From Alphaproteobacteria bacterium (GTDB lineage Bacteria; Pseudomonadota; Alphaproteobacteria; Ferrovibrionales; Ferrovibrionaceae), in assembly GCA_017307375.1 (NCBI GenBank), contig JAFKFH010000005.1, positions 62,001-126,000 on the forward strand: a DNA stretch of 64,000 nt, read 5' to 3'. The notes below the pieces were generated by a model that saw only the letters and a program-made list of their open reading frames with translations, had not been told where the DNA came from and made no database searches. The position numbers and the translations under genes were made by a program. Of this stretch, positions 8,170 through 17,700 are shown one piece after another. Within the stretch, counting starts at the first letter, position 1. Every line of letters starts with the position of its first letter.

Positions 8170-9600
8170 CTACATCTGCCCGCCGTCGGCAAGGCCGAAA
8201 CCACGCCGGTCGGCCGCAAACCCGCAGGTGCCCGGCGAAGAATTGGCACCATTCGGGCAGCCGATCAGCCCGACCCGGCCCAATGCCGGCACTTCACGCG
8301 TGGCAAAGCCCTGGAAGCCGACCTGGGCACCTTGCTCGTACATCAGCGCACCGGTAGGCGAAGGCCGGAACAGCCGGGGCGCCGCGACCGCCGCGGCCGG
8401 GGCCTGACGCTGGATCAGCATCTGCCCCAGGACCTCGATCGCCGCCGCCGGGGCGGTCTCGCCGCCCGAACCGGCGGCGACGGCAAAGACCTGGTAGTCG
8501 CCGCGCCGCACCGAGGTGACGATGGCCGGCGCCAGGAAGCGGCCTTCGTCGCCGCTGTCCGACGGTGGGGCCGAGACGAGGATCCCGCCCGCTGCGGTCT
8601 TGATGCCGAAAGGCTGGCCCATCGACACGGCGCAGGCGACCGCGCGGCCGGCACGGTCCATGGTGACGAACCCGGTCGAGCCGACCGAGGCGAGCGGCGC
8701 CGGCGCCCCCTCGACGCCATAGGCACGGCCCAGCGCGGCGATCAGCCGGTCGTTGACGGCCGGGCCGCCCGGGGCGATCGCCTGCCACAGCTGGGTCGCG
8801 ATACCGCCGACCGGCCCGGCCGGCACGAACACGGCCCGTTCGCCCGGCCCGTCGATGCGCGCCGCCTGGGTCCAGCGCGGCCCGGTCGTACGCATTTCCT
8901 CGGCACTGATGCGGCCCCCCTTGGCGTTGGCCCCCTCGATGAACCGGCGCGCGGTCTGGCCGACGTAGAATTCGCCGGCACCGCCGGCCCGGATTGCCGC
9001 CAGCACGGTGCCGACGCCATCCTGGCGCATCGGCTGGCCTTCCTGGCGCGGCTGACGGTCCTGGCCGTAGATATAGTCGGCCATGTCGGGTTCGGAACCG
9101 ATGACGCCCGCCACTTCCTCGAGCGCGCGGACATAGGCGCGCGATACGGGAAATCCGGCGCGCGCCAGTTGTTCGCCCGGCGTCACCACGTTTTCCCAGC
9201 GCATCTTGCCGTATTTGGCGTGCAGGACGCCCATGCCCCGAATATTGCCGGGGATTGCGATGGTGCCGCCGTCGCGCGGCATGACCCGAGGAAACTCGAG
9301 AAGTTCGGGGACCGCATTGGCCTTGTCGGGGTCGTGCACCAGGCAAACCCCGCCGCCGCCCACGCCTGCGGCGCTCGGATAGGTCACCGCCAGCGCGAAA
9401 TAGGCCGCGACGGCAGCATCGGCAGCGGTTCCCCCGGCCGAGAGGACATCCAGCCCGATCATCGTCGCCCGCGGCTCGTCGGTCACAATCCCGCCACCGA
9501 AACCGCGGACCATGCCGGGGACCCCCGGCTTTTCCGTCTCGGACTTGCCGCAACCGGCCAGGGTGAGGACGATCGACAGCGCGGCCGCGACGGCGCGCAT
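8170..9600 (-). CDS. Gamma-glutamyltransferase-family lipoprotein
   Basis: The 476-residue protein begins with a lipoprotein signal (MRAVAAALSIVLTLAGCGKS, lipobox LAGC), so it should be lipid-anchored in the periplasm or outer membrane. The N-terminal half has the gamma-glutamyltransferase pattern DVLSAGGTAADAAVAAYFAL and YPSAAGVGGGG. The C-terminal half has VGSTGFVTMDRAGRAVACAV and GSGGETAPAAAIEVLGQML, which correspond to the small subunit. Thr near residue 310 sits where the autoprocessing nucleophile is expected, but the usual TTHxS is replaced by STGF. The chain is shorter than the usual ~550 residues. The family is clear; glutathione hydrolysis activity is uncertain. Divergent from bepA across a 55-bp gap. 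Confidence 0.8.
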   Translation of the reverse strand: MRAVAAALSIVLTLAGCGKSETEKPGVPGMVRGFGGGIVTDEPRATMIGLDVLSAGGTAADAAVAAYFALAVTYPSAAGVGGGGVCLVHDPDKANAVPELLEFPRVMPRDGGTIAIPGNIRGMGVLHAKYGKMRWENVVTPGEQLARAGFPVSRAYVRALEEVAGVIGSEPDMADYIYGQDRQPRQEGQPMRQDGVGTVLAAIRAGGAGEFYVGQTARRFIEGANAKGGRISAEEMRTTGPRWTQAARIDGPGERAVFVPAGPVGGIATQLWQAIAPGGPAVNDRLIAALGRAYGVEGAPAPLASVGSTGFVTMDRAGRAVACAVSMGQPFGIKTAAGGILVSAPPSDSGDEGRFLAPAIVTSVRRGDYQVFAVAAGSGGETAPAAAIEVLGQMLIQRQAPAAAVAAPRLFRPSPTGALMYEQGAQVGFQGFATREVPALGRVGLIGCPNGANSSPGTCGFAADRRGFGLADGGQM

Positions 9601-9655
9601 GGATTGACGAGGCCCGGACCTCTCCTTAGCGTGGACGTGAACTGGAGAAAATTCG

Positions 9656-11014
9656 TTGCTCGTCGCCCGGATCATTGCAGGCGTCATCACTCTTTCCCTG
9701 ATTTTCAACGCGAACCTCGGGTGGGGACAGTCGCGAGGGCCGTCATTCGTTCGCGACGCGGAGACGGAAGCTATCATCCGGCGGATCGCCTTGCCAATCT
9801 TCGAGGCGGCGGGGCTGAGCCCGGGGGCCGTCCAGGTCTTCCTGATCAATGACCGGCAGATCAACGCCTTTGTCGCCGGCGGCCAGCGCATCTTCATCTT
9901 CACCGGTCTTCTGCTGCGCGCCCAGACGCTGAACCAGGTCGCGGGCGTGCTGGCCCATGAAACCGGCCATATCGCCGGCGGCCACCTCGTGCGCAGCGAG
10001 GAAGCGATCCGCCAGGCCACCGCGCTGCAGATCGCCGGGCTGCTGCTGGGCATCGCCGCCGCGGCGGCCGGCGGCGGCGGCGCTGGCATGGGCCTGGTCA
10101 TGGGCGGGCAGAGCATGGCCCAGCGCTCGTTCCTCGCCTTCAGCCGAACCCAGGAAAGCTCAGCCGACCAGGCCGCCATCGGCTTTCTCGGCAAGGCGGG
10201 GGAAAGCCCCGAAGGGCTGGTCCAGTTCCTCAAGATCCTGGGCACCGAGGAATCGGTGATGGTCGGCCGCCAGGATCCCTATCTGCGCTCGCACCCGGTC
10301 TCGGCCGACCGCATTGCGGCGCTGGAGAGCCGGGTGGCGCTCGGCCGCGCCAGGGATCCGGCGCGCGACAAGGCCCTGAACGACGAGTTCCTTCGGGTAC
10401 AGGCCAAGCTGTTTGCCTTCACCGAACCGCTGACCCAGACCCTGCGGCGTTATCCGGCAACCGACCTGTCGGTGCCGGCACGCTATGCGCGTGCGGTTGC
10501 CTACTACCGCGTGGCCGATCTCAATCGCGCGCTGCCCGAGATCGACGGCCTGCTGAAGGACGAGCCGAAGAACCCCTATTTTCTCGAACTGAAGGGCCAG
10601 ATGCTGCTCGAATCGGGACGGATCAACGAGGCCGAACCGCCGCTGGCCGAGGCCGTGCGGCTGGCGCCGACCGAACCGCTGCTGCAACTGATGCTGGGCC
10701 AGATCCTGGTCGAGAAGGGCGATATCCCCGACCTCGGCCGCGCGGTCGACGTGCTCAAGCAGGTCACGGCGCGCGAGCCCGAGAACCCCGATGCCTGGCG
10801 CCTGCTGTCGCAGGCCTATGGTCGCCAGGACAAGATCGGCGAGGCATCCGCCGCGGCAGCCGAATGGTACTATCAGTCCGGCGACAACAAAGGGGCCAAG
10901 CTGCAGGCCGACCGCGCCATCCGGCTGCTGCCGGAGGGATCACCGGGCTGGATGCGGGCCAACGACATCGCCAACGACGTCTCCAACCAGCGCGACGACA
11001 AGAAGAAGAACTGA
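9656..11014 (+). CDS. bepA: M48 metalloprotease with TPR repeats (BepA/YfgC-like)
   Basis: This is a periplasmic zinc protease of outer-membrane protein quality control. The 452-residue chain has a signal peptide (to about LGWGQS), a peptidase M48 domain with the zinc motif [12 protein letters not shown] and a downstream third-ligand region ([12 protein letters not shown]), then C-terminal tetratricopeptide repeats from about residue 280 to 440. Length fits BepA (about 490) slightly short. The start is TTG at 9656, preceded by GGAG (9644-9647). Upstream GTG codons are out of frame. glpK begins 4 bases after the stop. Confidence 0.9.
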   Translation: MLVARIIAGVITLSLIFNANLGWGQSRGPSFVRDAETEAIIRRIALPIFEAAGLSPGAVQVFLINDRQINAFVAGGQRIFIFTGLLLRAQTLNQVAGVLAHETGHIAGGHLVRSEEAIRQATALQIAGLLLGIAAAAAGGGGAGMGLVMGGQSMAQRSFLAFSRTQESSADQAAIGFLGKAGESPEGLVQFLKILGTEESVMVGRQDPYLRSHPVSADRIAALESRVALGRARDPARDKALNDEFLRVQAKLFAFTEPLTQTLRRYPATDLSVPARYARAVAYYRVADLNRALPEIDGLLKDEPKNPYFLELKGQMLLESGRINEAEPPLAEAVRLAPTEPLLQLMLGQILVEKGDIPDLGRAVDVLKQVTAREPENPDAWRLLSQAYGRQDKIGEASAAAAEWYYQSGDNKGAKLQADRAIRLLPEGSPGWMRANDIANDVSNQRDDKKKN

Positions 11015-11018
11015 AATC

Positions 11019-12509
11019 GTGACCGCACCGCGACATCTGCTCGCCCTCGACCAGGGCACCACATCGAGCCGCGCCATCGTCTTCGACCTGGCCGGTGCCA
11101 TCAAGGGCGTCGGGCAGATCGAGCTGCCGCAGATCTACCCGGCCCCCGGCTGGGTCGAACACGACCCCGAAAGACTGTTTGCCGACAGCATCGCGGCCGC
11201 ACGCCAGGCGCTGGCCGCCGCCGGGCTGGAAGCGCGCGATATCGCCGCGATCGGCATCACCAACCAGCGCGAGACCACCGTGCTGTGGGAGCGGTCGACC
11301 GGCCGGCCGCTGCACAATGCCATCGTCTGGCAGGACCGGCGAACCGCGCCGCTCTGCGAGAAGCTGCGGCGCGACGGCCACGAGGACCTGGTCGGCAAGC
11401 GCACGGGGCTTCTGCTCGATCCCTATTTCTCGGCGACCAAACTTGCCTGGCTGCTGGACCACGTGCCCGGCGTGCGCGAACGCGCCCGGCGGGGCGAGCT
11501 GGCTGCCGGCACGGTCGATTCCTGGCTGCTGTGGCGGCTGACGGGGGGGCGGGTGCATGCGACCGATGCGACCAACGCGGCCCGCACCATGCTGTTCGAC
11601 ATCCATCGCCAGCGCTGGGACGACGATCTGCTGGCGCTGTTCGACATCCCGGCGACCTTGCTGCCCGAAGTCCGCGACAGCGCGGCCGATTTCGGCTGGA
11701 CGGCCCCCGACCTGCTGGGCGCGGCCCTGCCGGTGCGCGGCATTGCCGGCGACCAGCAGGCGGCAACCTTCGGCCAGGCCGCCTTCGAACCCGGCATGGG
11801 CAAGGCGACCTACGGCACCGGCTGCTTCGCCCTGGTCAATACCGGCGACAAGCCGGTCGCATCCCGCAACCGGTTGCTGACCACGGTCGCCTGGCGGCTG
11901 CAGGGCAAGGTGACCTACGCGCTGGAAGGGGCGATCTTCATCGCCGGCGCCGCCGTGCAATGGCTGCGCGACGGCCTCGGCCTGGTCGGCCATGCGGCCG
12001 AGACCGAAGAATTGGCGGCGGCCGTCGCGGATACCGGGGGCGTCTACCTTGTGCCGGCCTTCGCCGGGCTGGGGGCGCCATACTGGGATGCCGAGGCGCG
12101 CGGGGCGCTGATCGGCCTGACCCGCGCATCGGGCCGCCATGAGATCGCGCGCGCCTGTCTCGAGGCGATCGGCTACCAGACGCGCGACCTGATCGCCGCC
12201 ATGACCGCGGACGGCATGGCCGAACCGGCGCGGCTGCGGGTCGACGGCGGGCTGACCGCCAACGGATTCGCGATGCAATTCCTGGCCGACCAGCTGGATG
12301 TCGCCGTCGAACGCCCGATCGTGACGGAGACTACGGCGCTGGGCGCCGCCTTTCTGGCAGGTATCGGAATCGGTGCGATCGATGGCCCGGCTGCCGCGGC
12401 GGCTGCCTGGACACTCGACCGCGCGTTCAAGCCGGCAATGGCAGCCGACCGGCGCGAAGTGCTATATGCAGGGTGGCGCGACGCCGTCGCCCGCGTCCGC
12501 AGTCACTGA
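11019..12509 (+). CDS. glpK: Glycerol kinase
   Basis: This cytoplasmic kinase makes sn-glycerol 3-phosphate from glycerol and ATP. The 496-residue length is typical. FGGY-kinase motifs are present: [17 protein letters not shown] at the N-terminus, [33 protein letters not shown] and [12 protein letters not shown] (adenine pocket). The start is GTG at 11019, four bases after the stop of the protease gene, so the genes are probably co-transcribed. A much longer in-frame extension overlapping the protease gene was rejected. No glpF, glpD or glpR is adjacent, which is unusual for a glp locus. Confidence 0.95.
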   Translation: MTAPRHLLALDQGTTSSRAIVFDLAGAIKGVGQIELPQIYPAPGWVEHDPERLFADSIAAARQALAAAGLEARDIAAIGITNQRETTVLWERSTGRPLHNAIVWQDRRTAPLCEKLRRDGHEDLVGKRTGLLLDPYFSATKLAWLLDHVPGVRERARRGELAAGTVDSWLLWRLTGGRVHATDATNAARTMLFDIHRQRWDDDLLALFDIPATLLPEVRDSAADFGWTAPDLLGAALPVRGIAGDQQAATFGQAAFEPGMGKATYGTGCFALVNTGDKPVASRNRLLTTVAWRLQGKVTYALEGAIFIAGAAVQWLRDGLGLVGHAAETEELAAAVADTGGVYLVPAFAGLGAPYWDAEARGALIGLTRASGRHEIARACLEAIGYQTRDLIAAMTADGMAEPARLRVDGGLTANGFAMQFLADQLDVAVERPIVTETTALGAAFLAGIGIGAIDGPAAAAAAWTLDRAFKPAMAADRREVLYAGWRDAVARVRSH

Positions 12510-12549
12510 CGGCCAGCCCGCGACCGTCATTCGTTCAGGAGATCTTCCG

Positions 12550-13326
12550 ATGCCCGTCTTCTCCCTGCCCCGCCTCGCCGCCGCCATGGTCCTGGGCCTG
12601 GCGCTGGTCGGCGCCGCCACCCCGACCGTGACCGCCCAGGCGCAGGCGGTCGACGCCGAGACGGCCAAGATCGAAAAGATCGTGCGCGACTACCTGCTGC
12701 GCAATCCGGAAGTGCTGCTCGAGGCGATGCAGGCGCTGAAGGAAAAGCAGCAGGACGAACAGGAGCGTGTCGCCCAGGCGGCGATCCGCACCAACCGCGA
12801 CTCGTTGTTCAAGGACCCGAACTCGTTCGTCGCCGGCAATCCGAACGGGAACTTCACCGTGGTCGAGTTCTTCGACTACCGCTGCGGCTATTGCAAACAG
12901 GCCCGGCCGGCGGTGGCCGAGATGCTGAAGCGCGATCCGAACGTGCGGCTGGTGCTGAAGGAATTCCCGATCCTGGGGCCGGACAGCCTGACCGCGAGCC
13001 GCGCGGCGGTGGCCGCGCTGATCGGCCAGAAGGACAAGTACTACGCGTTCCATCAGGCGCTCTATGACTACAAGGCAGCGTTGAGCGAGGACGCGGTGCT
13101 CTCGATCGCCAAGTCGACCGGCCTCGACGTCGACAAGCTGAAGCAGGACATGAAAAGCCCGAAGGTCGACCAGATCCTGGCCGACAACCGCGCGCTGGGC
13201 GACAAGCTCGCCATCAACGGCACACCCGCCTTCATCATCGGCAACCAGCTGCTGCCCGGCGCGGCCCCGGTCGAAAGCCTGATGGCCGCCGTGTCGCAGG
13301 CGCGCCAGAGCTGCGATTTCTGCTGA
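12550..13326 (+). CDS. DsbA-family thiol:disulfide oxidoreductase with ScsC-like N-terminus
   Basis: This is a periplasmic disulfide oxidoreductase or isomerase of 258 residues. A signal peptide (to about TVTAQA) is followed by a helical segment (KIEKIVRDYLLRNPEVLLEA) like the oligomerising N-terminal domain of ScsC/DsbG-type proteins. The thioredoxin fold follows, with active site FDYRCGYCKQ (Cys112 and Cys115) and the cis-Pro loop NGTPAFIIG. Two extra cysteines close the chain (CDFC). The ATG at 12550 follows an AGGAGA ribosome-binding site. In many alphaproteobacteria this gene stands beside bepA and aroQ; here aroQ is 33 kb away. Confidence 0.88.
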   Translation: MPVFSLPRLAAAMVLGLALVGAATPTVTAQAQAVDAETAKIEKIVRDYLLRNPEVLLEAMQALKEKQQDEQERVAQAAIRTNRDSLFKDPNSFVAGNPNGNFTVVEFFDYRCGYCKQARPAVAEMLKRDPNVRLVLKEFPILGPDSLTASRAAVAALIGQKDKYYAFHQALYDYKAALSEDAVLSIAKSTGLDVDKLKQDMKSPKVDQILADNRALGDKLAINGTPAFIIGNQLLPGAAPVESLMAAVSQARQSCDFC

Positions 13327-13337
13327 CGATCGCGGCA

Positions 13338-13364
13338 GGCGACCTGGACATGGTCCGGGTCGCC
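13338..13364. terminator. Strong hairpin between convergent genes
   Basis: GGCGACC pairs with GGTCGCC and GGAC with GTCC around a 3-base loop, with one T-G wobble, giving a 12-bp stem. It lies in the 48-bp gap between the DsbA-family gene and the deaminase gene, which converge. There is no T tract, so Rho-independent action is uncertain. Confidence 0.5.
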
Positions 13365-13374
13365 CGCGACGGCA

Positions 13375-14727
13375 TTATCCGCTGACCAGCCGCGCCGCCA
13401 GCCGGTTGTGACGCTCGATCACCCGCGGCAGATCGATCGTCCCGAGCTGGCCGTCGCGCACCACGACCCGGCCGTTGATGACGCTCAGCGCGACCGGGCC
13501 GGGATTGCAGAACACCAGCGCCGCGACCGGATCGTGCAGCGCGCCGGCCATGCCGATCCCGCCGGTTCGGAAAGCCACGAAATCGGCAGCCATGCCGGGC
13601 GCCAGCGCCCCGATGTCGTCGCGGTTCAGGACCCGCGCGCCACCGAGCGTCGCGATCTCGAGAGCCTGACGCGCCGACATCGCATCGGGGCCGTAGCCCA
13701 CGCGCTGCAGCAACAGCGCCTGCCGCATCTCGGCCATCATGTTTCCCGAATCATTCGAGGCCGAGCCGTCGACGCCCAGCCCGACCGGCACGCCGGCGGC
13801 ACGCATCCGGCCGACCGGCGCGATGCCGGAAGCCAGCCGCATGTTCGAGCACGGGCAATGGGCGACGCCGGTGCCGCTGCGCCCGAACAGCGCGATCCCG
13901 GGATCGTCGAGCTGGACACAATGGGCATGCCAGACATCAGGGCCGATCCAGCCGAGATCTTCGGCATATTCGGCCGGGGTCATCCCGAACTTCTCGCGGC
14001 TGTAGGCGACGTCGTTGACGTTCTCGGCCAGATGCGTGTGCAGCGAGACGCCGTAGCTGCGGGCCAGGGCGGCTGCCTCGCGCATCAGATCGCGGCTGAC
14101 CGAGAACGGCGAACACGGGGCGACCGCAATCCGGGTCATCGCGAATCGGGACGCATCGTGATGGGTTTCGATCACCCGCCGGGTATCGGCGAGAATCCTT
14201 GACTCGTCCTCGACCACGGCATCGGGCGGCAGTCCGCCCTGGCTCTCGCCGACGCTCATCGAACCGCGGCAGGCATGAAAGCGCATGCCGACGCCGGCCG
14301 CCGCCTCGATCGAATCGTCGAGGCGGCAGCCGTTCGGATAGATGTAGAGGTGGTCGCTCGACGTCGTGCAGCCCGACAGCAGCAGTTCGGCCATCGCGAC
14401 CTGGGTCGAAACCCCGATCATCTCCGGCGTCAGCCGCGCCCAGATCGGATAGAGCGCCCTGAGCCAGCCGAACAGTTCGGCGTCCTGTGCAGCGGGCACC
14501 GCCCGGGTCAGACTCTGGTACATGTGGTGATGGGTATTGATCAGCCCGGGGATCACGACATGTCCGGTCAGGTCGATCACGTCGTCGGCGGTATCCGGCA
14601 AGTTGGCGCCGACACCGACGGCGACGATGCGATTGCCTTCGGCATAGAGGCCACCGCCACGGATCTCGCGCCGGGCGCCGTCCATCGTCACCAGCATGTC
14701 GGCATTGCGCACCAGCAGCGTCTTCAT
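13375..14727 (-). CDS. 8-oxoguanine deaminase (amidohydrolase)
   Basis: The 450-residue protein belongs to the cytosine deaminase-like amidohydrolases and most resembles 8-oxoguanine deaminase, which turns 8-oxoguanine into uric acid. Metal-binding motifs are visible: GLINTHHHMYQSLTRA (HxH), SLHTHLAEN, VWHAHCVQLDD and VGLGVDGSASND (final Asp). CTTSSDHLYIYPNG is characteristic of the hydroxyatrazine/8-oxoguanine deaminase group. Its ribosome-binding site (GAGGT) overlaps the stop of the histidine kinase gene 4 bases upstream, so it is the last gene of a maiA-kinase-deaminase operon. An s-triazine or other purine substrate is the alternative. Confidence 0.82.
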   Translation of the reverse strand: MKTLLVRNADMLVTMDGARREIRGGGLYAEGNRIVAVGVGANLPDTADDVIDLTGHVVIPGLINTHHHMYQSLTRAVPAAQDAELFGWLRALYPIWARLTPEMIGVSTQVAMAELLLSGCTTSSDHLYIYPNGCRLDDSIEAAAGVGMRFHACRGSMSVGESQGGLPPDAVVEDESRILADTRRVIETHHDASRFAMTRIAVAPCSPFSVSRDLMREAAALARSYGVSLHTHLAENVNDVAYSREKFGMTPAEYAEDLGWIGPDVWHAHCVQLDDPGIALFGRSGTGVAHCPCSNMRLASGIAPVGRMRAAGVPVGLGVDGSASNDSGNMMAEMRQALLLQRVGYGPDAMSARQALEIATLGGARVLNRDDIGALAPGMAADFVAFRTGGIGMAGALHDPVAALVFCNPGPVALSVINGRVVVRDGQLGTIDLPRVIERHNRLAARLVSG

Positions 14728-14731
14728 CGAT

Positions 14732-17700
14732 CTACCTCAGAATGGTCGCAAGCAGCTGCCGCAGCCTGCCGAAATCGAGCGGCTTGGCCAACATCGCGGT
14801 AAAGCCGGCGCGCCGGCCATCCTCGGCCGCCGACACCGCCTCGGCCGCCGACAGCGCGACCACCGGGATTTCCATGGTTGCCGGCGAGCCCTTGAGCCGG
14901 CGCAGGATCTGCCAACCGGTTTCGCCGGTCAGATTCAGGTCGAGCAGGATGAGGTCCGGACGGCGCTCGCAGGCGAGATGGTAACCGGCAACGCCGTCGG
15001 CGATGGCCAGCAGGTCATAGCCAGGCTCGCCGGCGATGAAGTCCTGCATCAGCCCGCGGCTTTGCGGATTGTCGTCGACATAGAGCAGCAGCGGCCGTTC
15101 CCGCGCGGGAATGGCGGCGACGCCGTCGGTGGCCGGCAGGTCGCAGGGTATCAGTCGGGCTGGATCCGCCGCCTCGACCGGCAGCTCGAACCAGAAGACC
15201 GAGCCGGCGCCCGCCTCGGAAGAGACGCCGATCCGTCCGCCCATCAGGTCGATGAGCCGCTTGGTCAGCGACAGCCCGATGCCGGTACCCTCGATCGCGC
15301 GGGCATCCGCGCCGAGGCGCGAGAAAGGGACGAACAGCTCGCGCAGACGGTCGGCCGGAATGCCCTGGCCGGTATCGGCGACATCCAGGCGCACGCAGCC
15401 CTGCCCGACGCTTGCCGACAAGGTCACCTGACCGCCCTCGCGGTTGTACTTGATCGCGTTGGACACGAGGTTGAGCACTGCCTGGCGCACCCGGGTGCGG
15501 TCGGCCAGGGCGCGCGGCAGGTCCAGCCCCGGCAGCTGGTTGACCATCGTCACCTGGCGCTTCTCGGCCTGCGCCTCCATCAGCGACAGGCATTCTTCGA
15601 CCACCTCGGCGATATCGACCGGCTCGATCGACAGCTCCATCTTGCCGGCTTCGATGCGCGAAAGGTCCAGCACCTCGTTGATCAGGCTCAGCAGATGCTC
15701 GCCGCTCTTCAGGATCAGCCGGATATATTCCTGCTGCTTGTCCGACAGCGGATCCTTGCGGTTGAACAGCATGAGCTGGCCGAAACCGAGCACGGAATTG
15801 AGCGGCGTGCGCAGTTCGTGGCTCATGCGCGACAGGAATTCCGACTTGGCAAGATTCGCCGCCTCGGCCAGGGCACGGGCCTCGGATGCTTCGACCTGGA
15901 CGCGCTTGATCTGGGTCACGTCGGTCAGGACGCTGACGATAAAGCCTTCCGAGGTACGGCGTTCGACCATGCGGAACCAGCGACCGTCGAAATGCAGCAT
16001 CTCCCGCGCCTCGCCGTCGCAGGCCTGGTGCAGGGCGATCCGTTCGCGCCGCCATAGTGCCGAATCGAAGCCGTCGAAACGCTCGGCCAGGCGGCCGGCG
16101 ACATGGTCGACGACGGCCGAGAACGGCAGGCCCGGCACGACGTCCAGTCCGGGATAGAGCGCCGCGTAGTCGGCATTGCACATCATCAGCCGGTCTTGCG
16201 GGTCCCACATGACGAAGCAGTCGAGCAGCACGTTGATCGATTCGAACAGGCGCTCGCGCGCCGATCGTGCCTCGCGCTCGGCTTCGACCTGCGCGGTAAT
16301 GTCGCTGCCCGCGCCGCGATAACCGAGGAACCTGCCATCCGGACCGAACCGCGGCAGGCCGGATACGCGGACGATCCGTGGTCCGGTCGCCGTTGCGATC
16401 GTGTAGACGAAATCGCGGAACGGCCGGTGCTCGGCCATCTGCTCGCGCTGGGCGGCCCAGCGCGGCGTGCTGGTGTCCTCGGCCGCGAGTTCATGCCGGC
16501 GCTTGCCGTAGGTCTTGGCATAGTCCGGGCCGTAGCAGAGCGCAAATCGCTCGGAATGATAGACGAACCGGTCTTCCTCGTCGGTCTCCCAGACCCAATC
16601 GGAGGCGGCGTCGGCAACGTCGCGGAAACGACGCTCGCTTTCCTCGAGCCTGGCCCGCGCCTCCTCGGCCTCGGTGATGTCCTGATAGATCTGCACCGCG
16701 GTTCCGTCCGGCAGGATGTTGCGGTGGATCTCGATGACGCGACTGCCCATGCGCCGCTTCCATCGGCGCATGTGCGGCGCCATCGCGGTGGCCATCACCA
16801 TCCGGGTCAGCTGTTCGGGATCGCCGGGCCCGAAATCGCCTCGTTCCGCCTGGTGCCTTACCGCAAGATCGACCGGCGTGCCCGGTTCGTGCAGCACCTC
16901 GGGCACGCCGGTCAGGATGCCCAGGCGGCGATTGGTGGCGATCACGCGGCAATCGGCATCGTAGATCATGAGGCCGAGATCGACGCCGTCCAGCGCGGTT
17001 TCCAGGACTGCCCGGGCGCGCGCCGCTTCCATCTCGGCCCTGCGGGCCGCCGTAATGTCGGTACCCGCACCGCGATAGCCGAGGAAGACGCCGTCCGGTC
17101 CGAACATCGGCACGCCGGAGAAGCGGATGTAGCGGACCCCCGCCGGCGTGCGCAGCGCCGAGACGAAGTCACGGAACGGCCGGCGCGCGAAGATGTCGGC
17201 CTCGTGCGCATTCCATTCCGGCGTATCGCGCTCGTTGACGCTCATTTCGTCGATGCGTTGGCCGAGCACGTCGAGGTAGTTGGGACCGTAACTGTCGGCG
17301 AAGCGCTCCGACACGTAGGACAGCCGGCGATCGGCATCGGTTTCATAGACCCAGTCGGAAACCGAAGCCGCGACATCCCGGAATCGGCGCTCGCTTTCGG
17401 CGAGGCGCGCCCGCGCCCGTTCCTCCTCGGTGACATCGCTGTAGATATGGACGACGTTGCCGTCGGGCAGGACGCTGCGATGAATCTCGATCACCCTGCC
17501 GTTGGTCAGGCGCCTGCGCCACAGGCGCGCCTGCAGCCGCTCGGCGTCGCCAAGCGCCTCGCGCGCCCGCTCGACCGGATCGCCCGGGCCGAAATCGCCG
17601 CGCTTGGCCTGATACAGGATGCCGTCGATCAGCGACGCGCCGGGCTCCATCAACTGCGGCGGCATGTCGAACATCTCGATGACCGGCCGGTTCACCGCCA

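Noticed and set aside
9538-10245. Extending the gamma-glutamyltransferase-like gene upstream to a 691-residue frame
   Set aside because: The extension is antisense to the M48 protease gene. The start at 9600 gives a proper lipoprotein signal.
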